From Asterionellopsis glacialis (lineage: Eukaryota > Bacillariophyta > Plagiogrammaphyceae > Rhaphoneidales > Asterionellopsidaceae), in NCBI GenBank assembly GCA_014885115.2, contig WKLE02006693.1, positions 1-17,709 of the forward strand: a DNA stretch of 17,709 nt, read 5' to 3'. The first letter of the stretch is position 1; each line of letters starts with the position of its first letter. Below, piece by piece: positions 8,045-16,440 of the stretch. A model generated the notes under the pieces. The model worked only from the letters and a program-made list of their open reading frames with translations. It searched no databases and was not told the origin of the DNA. The position numbers and the translations under genes are program-made.

Positions 8045-8304
8045 GAAAGAAAAAATATATAATACGAGTGGACTCTAAACTCTAGTCTAGCGTGTACTTC
8101 TACTAGACAGAGTAGAGAGTAGAGGACTATTTTACTGTCTGCAGAGGTATTCAGTTGCCATTTATCTATTTGTTAAAAAAGAAAATATATATAATACGAG
8201 TGGACTCTAGACTCTAGTCTAGGGTGTACGTCTACTAGAGAGTAGAGAGTAGAGGACTATTTTACTGTCTGTAGAGGTATTCAGTTGCCATTTATCTACT
8301 TGTC
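8045..8304. repeat. 130-bp tandem duplication in the DP 3' flank, with CTAGACT inverted repeat
   Basis: Two direct copies, about 8045-8174 and 8175-8304 (period 130-132), start directly after the DP stop codon and differ at only a few positions plus small indels. Each carries AATACGAGTGGACTCTA and the block GTAGAGAGTAGAGGACTA. In the second copy CTAGACT (8207-8213) and AGTCTAG (8216-8222) form a perfect inverted repeat around CT; the first copy has one mismatch (CTAAACT). The unit is probably part of the DP 3' untranslated region, so the transcript may carry it twice. No clear AATAAA was seen. Confidence 0.85.
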
Positions 8305-8488
8305 TATGATAGAGGTATGCATCTTTGGATAGAAAGAGGCGCAGGTGAAAAAGAGGAGCGAAAGAGGCGTTACAACACACATTTCGGGGTTTGAACATTA
8401 TACATAAATTAATTAAAAGGGTAAAGCCATATTTATAGACACAATACCGTATTTCCAAAGTCTTGACGCGTACTGTATGATCGACTTG

Positions 8489-8575
8489 GACACACACAAA
8501 GAGAGACATACACACGTACATGAATACAGAGATACATGAATACAGACGTACATGAATACATACATACATAAGTAC
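8489..8575. repeat. CA-rich stretch and 16-bp minisatellite
   Basis: A CACACA/GAGAGA stretch leads into three perfectly phased 16-base units beginning at 8517, 8533 and 8549 (TACATGAATACAGAGA and a one- or two-base variant), then a short TACA/CATA run. It is a simple-sequence repeat near the boundary between the gene-bearing left part and the A/T-rich right part. An antisense frame across it is low-complexity and is not called. Confidence 0.75.
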
Positions 8576-9105
8576 AATTATGTTGGTGCCAAATCACAAT
8601 GATCTTGTGTGACTTACAATAAGAAGGATGACATTCATTTCTCTGGCCCTCTCTCTAGCCTGGAACTATATGGTTCTTTGTCAAAATATAAAATCACTCT
8701 TGATTCATTCTGCGCTGAATTATATCGTTGTAGCTCCTTTTTTGATATTCACATTATGTTTTTCCAGACATTAGTTTCCCCCCAGTCTAATAGGAGTGCT
8801 GATTGCGTGTTAGTTACAATACACACATAGATGAGACTAGTAGGATGGAGAACAAAATTGCACTTTTAAAAAAAATGTTTTATGTAATCATATTGCAAAG
8901 TTATATATTGATTTTTCTTCTTTTTTCCAGGGGACGTGCTTTTGTTTCTAAAAACAAAACAAAAAATAGTAATATTACCACCCCTACCATGTGAAGCTGG
9001 AGTGATTACAATTAGAGGACCAACCATGCATAATTTATGAGGCATTGATATGGCTAAAAAAAGGGAATGGTCCCAAACACTTTCTAGATGAAAGTAAGAA
9101 AGCAA
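8576..9105. other. Gene-free stretch spanning the compositional boundary
   Basis: I find no credible gene. Base composition becomes clearly A/T-richer from about 8.8 kb onward. A small perfect hairpin, TTTTGTTT...AAACAAAA, lies near 8940-8959. The left limit of the mobile-element-like DNA to the right probably falls in or near this interval, but no terminal repeat or target-site duplication was identified. Confidence 0.4.
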
Positions 9106-9127
9106 AGAAAGTATCAGTAAATCTAAA

Positions 9128-9469
9128 TCAATTGATTGATGGATATAACAATGAGTTTCTCCTTGCTACCAACAACTCCTTTTGCTGGTAAAGTACAGCT
9201 GCAGCAAAATCCCTTTGATCTATAGGCTTATCCAATGTCAATAATTGTAATTGTTCTTTACAATCATCAAAAAAGGATATCAGTGCAGTCATGACATGAA
9301 ACTGAGAGATTTCAGCACCACAATTTAAGTTAGTTTTTCTGACAAGAAAAAAGTGTCTCTTTGAGTCAACAGTCACCCTTAACCTTAGTATCTTTAGCAC
9401 TATAAAGAGCCAGCCCATCCAAAATTTTTGAGTGACATAATCATCTGCCCTAATTTGTGCAGCATGCAC
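9128..9469 (-). pseudogene. Unidentified minus-strand coding relic
   Basis: A 113-codon open frame reads MHAAQIRADDYVTQKFW... and contains protein-like segments such as ISQFHVMTALISFFDDC and DQRDFAAAVLYQQKELL. I do not recognise a family. It lies downstream of, and on the same strand as, the larger relic at 9824-11227, and its DFAAAVLY segment loosely resembles KLASALLYAGAHARDD at the end of that relic. It may be a further exon, a second fragment of the same element, or chance. A functional gene is unlikely in this decayed neighbourhood. Confidence 0.35.
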
Positions 9470-9823
9470 ACCTTAATAGTATTATATGGGTGACTCAAAG
9501 AAAGGCACTGGAGTGACTTATTTTTTGAAGATCCATCACTCAAAAAATCAATCCAAAGAAAAAATAGAACTCATGAAGAGACTTAATTTTATTTAAAGCA
9601 ACAATGAAAATTAGAGCATATGTAGTTTAATTAAGGGGTTTTCTTCATTTAGTTGATGATCTCTTTCAAACTTATTTCACATCTCCTTCACTTGTTTTTA
9701 ATGCATACAATGAAAATCAAAGTAGCATTAGGACCACAAAAAAGGACAATTCACCACACAAAATGAAATCTAAGTCACAAATAAAAATTAAGTTATATAC
9801 TAATTCAAGGCATACATCATACT
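9470..9823. other. A/T-rich gap between minus-strand relics
   Basis: No coding frame of note is seen on either strand. It could be intron or spacer between the two minus-strand coding relics. GTATAAAG directly after the last coding residues of the upstream relic would fit a splice donor, but no matching acceptor could be chosen. Confidence 0.3.
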
Positions 9824-10515
9824 TTATACCTCAGTCTCATGAAAATCATCATCCCTAGCATGAGCTCCTGCATACAACAAGGCAGAAGCTAATTTGTCTA
9901 CATTAACACTTTTTTTTGTTCTCCTGTACCTTCATCTTCTTCCTTTATATTTTTAAAGGATGCTTCCATTCTACATGCAAACTGCGCCTCTCTTTTGAGA
10001 TTAGGATTGTAAAGTTGAATCTCATTATGGGCTTTAAGAGTGGGTTCAACTCTTCTGGATGCTTTTTCTTAGCAACAGCCTCACTCAAAGATTCCAATAA
10101 ACTTTCATTGTACCTACTATCAAAAGCTTTGCCCTCTAGTGAATCCCTATCTTTGATAACTTTATACACAAGAAAGTTAAACCTTTCCAATCCTTCAGAT
10201 TTCCATCCATCAAAACTTGAATTACCATCTCTCTCATCATTAATGTACAAAGACTTGATCTTCTTCTTCTCTTTGTGATCCTGTAATTTGTTTTCATACT
10301 GTTCCTTCCATTTTGCCCATCCATTTTCAAGAACTAACAAGGCAAAAGCTTCATCAGAATCAAAGAACTAATAGGTAAATTTTTGCACACAAGTTGTATC
10401 CATTTCATTTTGGCTACAACACATCTCAAGATGCAGTCATAAAAGAAATAGTAGCCATTGTTCTTGTTCTTCCTAAAACACATTATATCTGAAAGTTTAA
10501 TTTGTGAATAACCCT

Positions 10516-10597
10516 CTAAGAAGTGTTCAAGTAACTAAGAGTGAGAGTAAACAAATAAAAACATTGTATGAACAAAAAAAAAAAATATAGCATTTAC
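10516..10597 (-). other. Probable spliceosomal intron (82 nt, GT-AG) in the decayed minus-strand gene
   Basis: On the minus strand GTAAATGC follows AAAG, and the segment ends TTCTTAG before AGGGTTATTCA. Removing it joins two protein-like frames in phase (…MVSK plus EGYSQIKLSD). It contains T-rich and A-rich tracts. This is the clearest intron trace in the window and suggests that the relic was once a normally spliced gene. It is inferred from sequence only. Confidence 0.45.
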
Positions 10598-10987
10598 CTT
10601 TTGATACCATGGTTCCTGTATTCTTGAGCCATCCTTTCTCAACAGAAGTTTCTCTGTCCAACTTTCCTTGTTCCCAATCTGTTTTTTGTAACATAAAAAG
10701 AACTTGTTCCTGAATACCATACTGCACATCTGATCTACAAATATTGAGAGCAGTCTTTGCATTTTGCTTGTAAGCATTCCAAAGGTATCTTGGATTCGCA
10801 TTTTTTGTGTGTTGTATTTGTCAGATGAGAAATGACACTTCTTCCAGATGTATGCTGGTTACTTAGGTCTTCAACTTCTTCAGTGGACTTAATAAATTTA
10901 ATATAATGAAAAATAGTATACTTTATGTACCTTCTGATCTGTGCTTTGATATTGTCATCTACTGCAACTAAACTATGAGAACTGGAA

Positions 10988-11095
10988 AGGTTAGCTAATG
11001 ACTGAAGTTTTTCTGTCTGTTCCTACAGATATGAAGTATTATGCCATTCCTCTTGAAAAGTTGGCTAATAACTGAAGTTTTAGTTTTTCTGACTG
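10988..11095. repeat. Short partial direct repeat (about 70-bp period)
   Basis: GGTTAGCTAATGACTGAAG (from 10989) recurs as AGTTGGCTAATAACTGAAG (from 11059), each followed by T-rich sequence and a CTG(T/A)CTG-type block. Because 70 is not a multiple of three, it shifts the minus-strand coding frame and gives the protein-level echo QSEKLKLQLLANF / QTEKLQSLANL. Confidence 0.6.
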
Positions 11096-11227
11096 CACCT
11101 GCTGAAATTTGGCCTTCAGCTCATTGTACTATTCTGCAATAGAAACACTACTAGAAATTAAACTCATGTTGCTGCTTTGATCTGAATTTGGTACCTTTTC
11201 ATAGGTGTATACATTAGGTGGTGCCAT

Positions 11228-11900
11228 GATGCCAAGTGTAGAATGACAACAATCAACCATGTAAATGAAACCAATCAATGATGTATATGACAGTTTTCAA
11301 TGATGTCCAATGACAGTGTCAAACAAGACAACATCACCTTGGTTGTGTTGGAATGCAAAAAAATGCTTCATTTTATGGTGTGGCTATACTTGTTCAAATG
11401 AGATGTTGGCAACATGTAAAATCTACATGAAATGTATACCACATAATGTAAAAAACATTTCTCTAGTGTATTTGGAGAAAGTAATACAACTTTTTTGCAA
11501 TATCTAATTAATTTTTTTTAATATAAAAAAATAATGCAAAATCATAGTGCCCTGGATGAAGAGATAGCTGATCCAGGGTTGATCCCTATTTTTTTTTAAA
11601 AAGAAATATTTATTATGATTAAATAAAAAAGATGTGTTGTAATTTTTCAAAAATTAAAAAAAGTTTTTTAATAGATTTGCTGACATGGAAACAAATGTCT
11701 TTTTTGATCAATGTTATTCACCAAACCCTACTTCTAAGATTTGAATTTTACATCATACAACACAAATCAGTGTTACCAGCAATCTTTGCCTGAATGAGTT
11801 CTATTCATTAAACCTTGTATTTGCAACCAACCACTCTGTTAGGGGTCTCATTCAAAAGGTAATTTCATCACAATGGTAACAGTATTCATGTTGTTTTCTG
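11228..11900. other. A/T-rich spacer between minus-strand relics
   Basis: The stretch contains the hairpin/T-run at 11541-11597 and long A/T tracts (11507-11540 and 11588-11680). A 65-codon plus-strand frame at 11310-11507 has no recognisable content. The part next to 11227 may be the promoter side of the relic that starts there. Confidence 0.35.
11541..11597 (+). other. Hairpin with tRNA T-arm-like sequence and T-run
   Basis: CCCTGGAT (11550-11557) and ATCCAGGG (11571-11578) form a perfect 8-bp inverted repeat with a 13-base loop. The right arm continues into AGGGTTGATCCCT (11575-11587), which resembles a tRNA T-arm/B-box (GGGTTCGATCCC) lacking one C, followed by nine T (11589-11597) that could end RNA polymerase III transcription. 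TAGTGCCCTGG at 11545 is only a weak A-box. It could be a tRNA-derived SINE remnant, but a full cloverleaf is not supported. Confidence 0.25.
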
Positions 11901-11904
11901 TTTT

Positions 11905-13329
11905 GTATATCTGTTGAGAAATTGTGATTGCTGTTGCAGCAACTTTTTGTCATCAATTTGTCTTCTTTGCTCACTTCAATGGCACTGCTTGGTACATTTT
12001 CTACACAGTTTTATGTAGAATTTCAACTGCAGCAAAAATACACCATCAACTAATTTTTCCAGACTTTGCACTAACTCATTTGTTACCTCTATTTTGTTTT
12101 GATATCTTCATTTTGTTATAGAATTCCTCTTTTGTATTTCTGAAAGCAAGAACATCATCATTGTTTGGTGGATTGTTACTTCTTAGATTCCATTGGTAGC
12201 AATTGGTGTTCTGATTTAATTTCAGTCCACCATTTTTTTATTTTTATCAAGCCCTTTCTGAAGCTCATTTGTTTTGCTCTGAATACAATTCAAGTTTCCA
12301 AACAGATAACACTTGGGTTATCTCAAGTACAAGAAGTCCTCAAGAACATTGATGTCATTGTTTGTTTGTTTTTTTATCATTCACAACATTATCAACTTCC
12401 TTCTTGAGTTTCTCCATTCATCACTAAAGTCAAATTTGTGTAGTATCAGAAATCATAAGACAGAGTCCACAAGATCAATTTCTGTTACTTTGTAACATTT
12501 TTTTTCAAAAGTGTCTTGCCATATATTGAATCTTGGCTGTTGAGTCTATTCTCAAAGCAAAGACTCTTTATCATGGGCTGTTGCAAATGCTATTCATTTG
12601 TTTTGTAGGCAATTGTTGTATCATATCACTTGATTTTTTCAGTGACCAGTGAATAATTATCTTTACGGCATTTGAATTTGCCCTGATAACTGTTACATTT
12701 CCATTTTTCTCATTTGTTACTTTTGTTGAGAAAATATCATTACAGATTTTGAAAGTTTCTTTGTGTCATCCACATTGAAAAAATGTTTGTTGAACAACAA
12801 GAGCAAGGCAACATCCGACAGTGCTGGGATCTATGAATTCCCATTGAATGATCTTCTTGACCACAACTCCCAAGTAATCATTGCTTTGGAATTTCTTAAA
12901 TGTTTAGCATCAAGAGAGCATGCATAAGACAAGAAAGACAAGAGGAAACATTGGTTTAGTGTTTCCATTGTTCAAGTACATATTTCTTTGATGAAATTGA
13001 AGGCTTTCCAGTTGTTGATTAGAAAATTCTACCAACAAGGTTCCTCTGTCTCAAGTAATTGCAGAGAGAATGAATCTTTTCTTCAACAAGATGTTTATAC
13101 ATCCTGATATATTGGTTAGAAAAGTCCACATCCTTGTCTGCCTTCATCATTCTTCACAAATCACCACCTCTGCACTACACCTCACTGTGTGAAGTGTATC
13201 CTTAATGACAGTGCTAATGCAAGCATACATGCACAGATGGGCCAGTTGGACAGAGGATGATGGTGTGGCAGATTGTTGGAGATGGACAGAAGATGATGAC
13301 GTGGCAGATTGTTGTGACATCAGCTTCAC
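11905..13329 (-). pseudogene. Decayed minus-strand coding stretch, coiled-coil-rich, unknown family
   Basis: No long open frame survives, but successive minus-strand frames look like protein. At the right end ATG at 13329 begins MSQQSATSSSSVHLQQSAT, and DKDVDFSNQYIRMYKHLVEE lies near 13080-13140. KKFQSNDYLGVVVKKIIQWE followed by FIDPSTVGCCLALVVQQTFF lies at about 12770-12900. NEKNGNVTVIRANSNAVKII lies near 12650-12720. A Lys/Glu/Gln coiled-coil-like run (MEKLKKEVDNVVNDKK, NELQKGLDKKMVD, QRRQIDDKKLQQQSQFLNRY) is spread over 11.9-12.4 kb. Stops of all three kinds and frame changes separate these pieces. Some could be introns, but consistent donors and acceptors were not found. The family is not recognised. 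It lies on the same strand as the relic at 9824-11227 and may belong to the same element. Confidence 0.4.
13243..13314. repeat. 36-bp tandem repeat, two copies
   Basis: Units at 13243-13278 and 13279-13314 differ at only a few positions and end GTGGCAGATTGTTG. Thirty-six bases is twelve codons, and on the minus strand the units read QQSATPSSSVQL and QQSATSSSSVHL. The repeat therefore keeps frame and lies just inside a possible N-terminus. Confidence 0.8.
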
Positions 13330-13445
13330 TCAAAGAATGTTGTTATGTGGCAGTCTGGCTAACTAATGGAGGTTTTACTGGTTACTAAACCTTTCCTCCA
13401 AATTATCCAACATTACAAAACTAGAATTCTATAAACTAGTCATAA

Positions 13446-13682
13446 TTAATTTACATTACTAACAAACAAGTCTTCTCTTGTCTCTTGTGTAAGCTCTGAG
13501 TTGATGACCATGCGCACCGGCATAGGGCAACCTCTAGGAACTTCCCAAGACCCAAAAGTTTTTTTCCTAACATTTGTATTTTGGGTCGCCTTGCTTACTT
13601 TTCCACTGATAACAACATCTCCTTGAACTGCATTGCTGTCAATTCTTTTGACAGGCCCCGGCTTTATATCCCAAGGGTGCAA
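13446..13682 (-). CDS. Possible minus-strand coding exon, unknown
   Basis: This 78-codon frame has unusually even, protein-like composition (KPGPVKRIDSNAVQGDVVIS; FGSWEVPRGCPMPVRMVINS) and noticeably higher G/C than its surroundings. No ATG begins it: the first codon is TTG, preceded by a TGA, so it could be an internal exon with an acceptor near TTGTAG at about 13705. GTAAATTAATTATG at its left end could be a donor. It overlaps about 100 bases of a plus-strand frame, and only one of the two is likely real. The family is not recognised. It may be the first part of the minus-strand gene relic, or captured host sequence. Confidence 0.35.
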   Translation of the reverse strand: MHPWDIKPGPVKRIDSNAVQGDVVISGKVSKATQNTNVRKKTFGSWEVPRGCPMPVRMVINSELTQETREDLFVSNVN

Positions 13683-13754
13683 ACAATCTCATTGCCTACA
13701 ACGAAACAAGAAGATGTCATCAAAAGGAAATCAACGGACATTTCTACCAGCAAG

Positions 13755-14092
13755 ATGCTTTCACTCTCCAATACAGGAATTGGAGTATTTTTACTAGGTA
13801 CTTGTCAAGCATTTGCCAAACAAGTAAATATTTTTGATAGAAAAGTTCTTGGTCATGCTGTGACTAGTAATTATCTAGATGTTTGGGCACAAGTTGAAGA
13901 CAAATTGGGTAAAGTGCGGCAGTTCTACAATCACAATGGCTTGTACACTGTGTACAAGGATGAATTTACTTAAGAAGAATTAGATATGGCTGAATCCAAA
14001 GATAAACCTTACATTCATCAGAATGTTGCCTCACATCTTCCTCAAGATCTCTACCAAAAAAACATTTGAAAAACTACTCCAACTAGACCCTA
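13755..14092 (+). pseudogene. N-terminal relic of the plus-strand zinc-finger/Ulp1 gene
   Basis: A protein-like frame gives MLSLSNTGIGVFLLGTCQAF, then NIFDRKVLGHAVTSNYLDVW and VRQFYNHNGLYTVYKDEFT. After a TAA at 13971 it continues as EELDMAESKDKPYIHQNVAS in the same frame. It then shifts in a run of seven A near 14056-14062 toward the frame used by the next segment. No domain is recognised. The start is uncertain: the open frame extends further left to about 13581 but overlaps a better-looking minus-strand frame there, so the Met at 13755 is preferred. Confidence 0.4.
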
Positions 14093-14915
14093 AACGACAA
14101 TTCTGTCTATAAGGATGGTGTTTATCTACACTATCTTACACCTGGATCCACAGATTATCCAATCCATTTGGTGAGACTTAAAAAGCCAGTGCATACCCTT
14201 CACAACAAGGTGTGGCCTATTAAATTCATTCATGGGTTGTCTGAAGAGTTTGTCAAGGACAAGGTCAATGCCAACTAGACTTTCAAGAATTGGACAGCAT
14301 TGAAGACCCACATAATTTGTGGAAGTTGTCATGAGACGGATGATGGGATCCTTCTTGATTTGCAAAGCATCTATTGTTTAAAATCTTGTCATCCAAAATG
14401 CTGTAGAAGTCTTGACTTGGAAGACAAAGCATGTGCAAGTTGGCTGTATGACAAAACAGAGCATGCTAACTTACATCCAAAAATGGTTGTTGGTAGTAAG
14501 TGTGATCTAGAATAAGTAGCCCCCAACCAGTGTGCATGCAGCATAAATTCACATTATGATGAAGCAGCAAATATTATTGGTGTTCTGTGTAAGAAACCAA
14601 CAGTTCATTTTTATGGTGGAGACATTTTGAAGCATACTGAATGCCGCAATCCCTGCCATGCAGACTGTACAAAGTGGCTTACTGATAGAAGGAAATGGAG
14701 TCCATTTTGTTGTGTTCCATTTTGTCATGGGTGTGAGTTGGAATTCATACAAAAGATGGAGGTAAAAACTTCACATAGAAGATTAAACCAAGAGCTGAAA
14801 AAACTCAAGGGCAGAACCAGTGAAGAAAAATTCCAAGCAGGATATAATCACAAAATAGGTGATACTACAAGCTATACATTGGGCAATCCTTTTCTTGTGA
14901 GAGAGATAGAGGCTC
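14093..14915 (+). pseudogene. Cys/His-rich segment with two PHD-like zinc fingers (decayed)
   Basis: One frame runs through 14093-14960 and is broken only by TAG at 14276-14278 and TAA at 14513-14515. It starts NDNSVYKDGVYLHYLTPGST. The first cluster is C-G-S-C (14318, 14327), then YCLKSCHPKCC (14372-14404). The second is ECRNPCHADCTKW (14639-14674), then FCCVPFCHGC (14705-14734). Both show Cys pairs, a His-x2-Cys step and, in the second, a closing C-x2-C after Trp-containing sequence, as in C4HC3 PHD fingers. PHD fingers typically bind histone tails and are carried by several eukaryotic transposon families. The segment runs directly into the Ulp1-like part and is probably the N-terminal half of the same protein. 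Assignment as PHD rather than RING or another zinc fold is tentative. Confidence 0.5.
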
Positions 14916-15947
14916 ATGTGGAGAAAGAAAATGACAAAATTTCATTGTGTTTGTTGCAAGGTACCACCAGTGAATTTTGTTCAAATCTACAAGTTTCTGA
15001 ATCCTCCTAAAACTATTGAAAAGGTACCTACCAGTGACCATCAAATCTGGCTTCCAACAAAGCTAAAGGCAATTTTTCCAACCACATTAACTGCACTTGA
15101 TGGTCTTTGTTTATGGAAAAAACTTTTTTGAATGATGCAATCATTGGTGCCTACATTTCTGTGCTGAATTCAATTACTGTATTAAATAGGAATGCTCTTT
15201 TTATTCCTCCAACCACAAATTCTTCATGGCAAAACCAAGCCTACAAAAAGCCACCTGCTAATATAAAGTACCGTGAAAAATGGGATAGCCATGGAAATAT
15301 TGAGCAACTTTGTGTTGATTCTGCACATACATGGAAGAAGGTTTTAGATATCTGAAGCATTCAAATGAGCTTACAAGAAAGTATACTTTCCCTTGTCACT
15401 GGGTGGTCAACTCCATTGGATTGGTGTCTGTGTTGAAAATAATGTGACACACAATGATGAAACAGGTAATAGGAAATCATCATTGTCTTATGAGATTCAT
15501 GATACCTTTAGAAGTAAAAACAATGTAACTTTTGATGCTCAAAAGGAACTTGAGCAGTTTTTTGGAACAACTTTTGCTGTACAAGAAATAAAGCACATTT
15601 TCAAGAAAGGAGAAAGCCTGATTCAACATGACAGCCGTTCTTGTGGTTAACTGCAATGTATAATGATGGAGAGGATCACACTTGGCCACCAAGATTGGTG
15701 GAAAGAAAGCATCAATGAGCATGATCTCAACATACACCATTTACAGATTGCTAGGAGAATTATGAACATTCAGGGTGTATATTCAAGCTTAATATCTGAA
15801 ACAGAAGAAACAGATAATGATGATATGTACATTAATGCAACAGATTATACTCACAAAGATTATCAATGTAAGGAACTTTCTAAAGTTGGACACAGTGCTG
15901 AAACACTAACTCCACCTGATGAACAAAAAGAAAAAATCCAGCTCTAA
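14916..15947 (+). pseudogene. Ulp1-type (C48) cysteine protease relic, frameshifted
   Basis: Ulp1/C48 enzymes cleave SUMO-like proteins and are common passengers of large DNA transposons. The pieces, in order: FHCVCCKVPPVNFVQIYKF (14940 on); a shift in an A/T run near 15117-15128; TFLNDAIIGAYISVLNS, matching the family's 'W..ND..I..Y...L' opening; NALFIPP; TAA-type break at 15353; GGQLHWIGVCVENN with the catalytic His codon at 15414 followed by Trp; YEIHDTF with Asp at 15501; and LIQHDSRSCG with Gln at 15624 and Cys at 15642. The Gln-to-Cys distance (6 residues) and Asp-to-Cys distance (47) equal or nearly equal yeast Ulp1. The His-to-Asp distance is longer through an Asn/Thr-rich insertion. 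A shift right after the Cys leads to LTAMYNDGEDHTWPP in another frame, then EHDLNIHHLQIARRIMNI. Every catalytic residue is kept, but at least three frame breaks imply a dead copy. Introns are an unlikely explanation. Confidence 0.7.
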
Positions 15948-16440
15948 GACCTAGTACTTCAGATATAGATGCTGATGATTCACTACCACAAGCACTCAAA
16001 AGAGGATTCTGTACATTCACCAAAACCACAGAAAGATCAATCCATCAAACTGGTGTCTTCCAGGACTTCCGATCAGAATAATGATGATGCATCTTCCCAA
16101 CCTCATTATGATCCAAATGATGGAGACCCATCATGTAATCCTACAACTGCACATGTCACTCCAGAAAAATCACAGTAAACTGAACAAGGGTCTTCACCAG
16201 CTAAGAATTTTGAAAAGATCAAAGATGTAATCCATCAAACTGGCCACTACAGATGAGGATAATGATGATTCATCTTCCCAACCTCATGATGAACCAAAGG
16301 TTGAGGACCCATCCATTAATCCTACAATTGCACATGTCATGTCATTACAGAACAATCACAAGAAACTGACCATGGGTCTTCACCAGCTGAGAATTCTGAC
16401 AAAATTAAGGATGTCAAAAGTCCATTTTCAGAGGAAACAT
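15948..16440 (+). pseudogene. Acidic Ser/Asp-rich linker relic built on a 190-bp repeat
   Basis: It continues the protease relic with acidic, Ser/Pro-rich sequence (NNDDASSQPHYDPNDGDPSC; DEDNDDSSSQPHDEPKVEDP) that is probably disordered. It spans the 190-bp tandem repeat listed separately. TAA at 16176-16178 interrupts the first copy (EKSQ-stop-TEQGSSP), while the second copy reads through at this point (SQETDHGSSPAEN). A five-base duplication (CATGT twice at about 16332-16341) offsets the one-base shift caused by the 190-base period, so the frame downstream is again the original one. Confidence 0.45.
16041..16420. repeat. 190-bp tandem repeat, two copies
   Basis: The copies begin with TCCATCAAACTGG at 16041 and 16231 and run to about 16230 and 16420. 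Shared blocks include CATCTTCCCAACCTCAT, AATCCTACAA(C/T)TGCACATGTCA and GGGTCTTCACCAGCT(A/G)AGAATT. Divergence is greater than in the DP-flank repeat, so this duplication looks older. The period is not a multiple of three. Confidence 0.8.

Larger units (their letters stand above)
9824..11227 (-). pseudogene. Decayed gene of unknown family with coiled coil and possible 82-nt intron
   Basis: Reading leftward from an ATG at 11227, the frame begins MAPPNVYTYEKVPNSDQ. After an in-frame TAG it continues as a coiled coil (NELKAKFQQVQSEKLKLQLL), which a 70-base partial duplication disrupts. Further frames give NPRYLWNAYKQNAKTALNIC, then SKG/EGYSQIKLSD joined by a GT-AG intron at 10516-10597. Then comes NNGYYFFYDCILRCVVAKMKW, a shift, and a 131-codon stretch with GWAKWKEQY and WKSEGLERFNFLVYKVIKDRDS. 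The last part is VDKLASALLYAGAHARDDDF near 9830-9910. Several stops and shifts make it nonfunctional as one product unless unrecognised introns explain some of them. I cannot name the family. The layout (N-terminal coiled coil, then a Trp/Arg-rich module) suggests a repetitive, element-borne gene. Confidence 0.5.

Noticed and set aside
8517..8570. Phased 16-bp repeat considered as a CRISPR-like array
   Set aside because: The units are directly adjacent without spacers and contain simple TACA/GAATAC sequence; this is a minisatellite in eukaryotic DNA.
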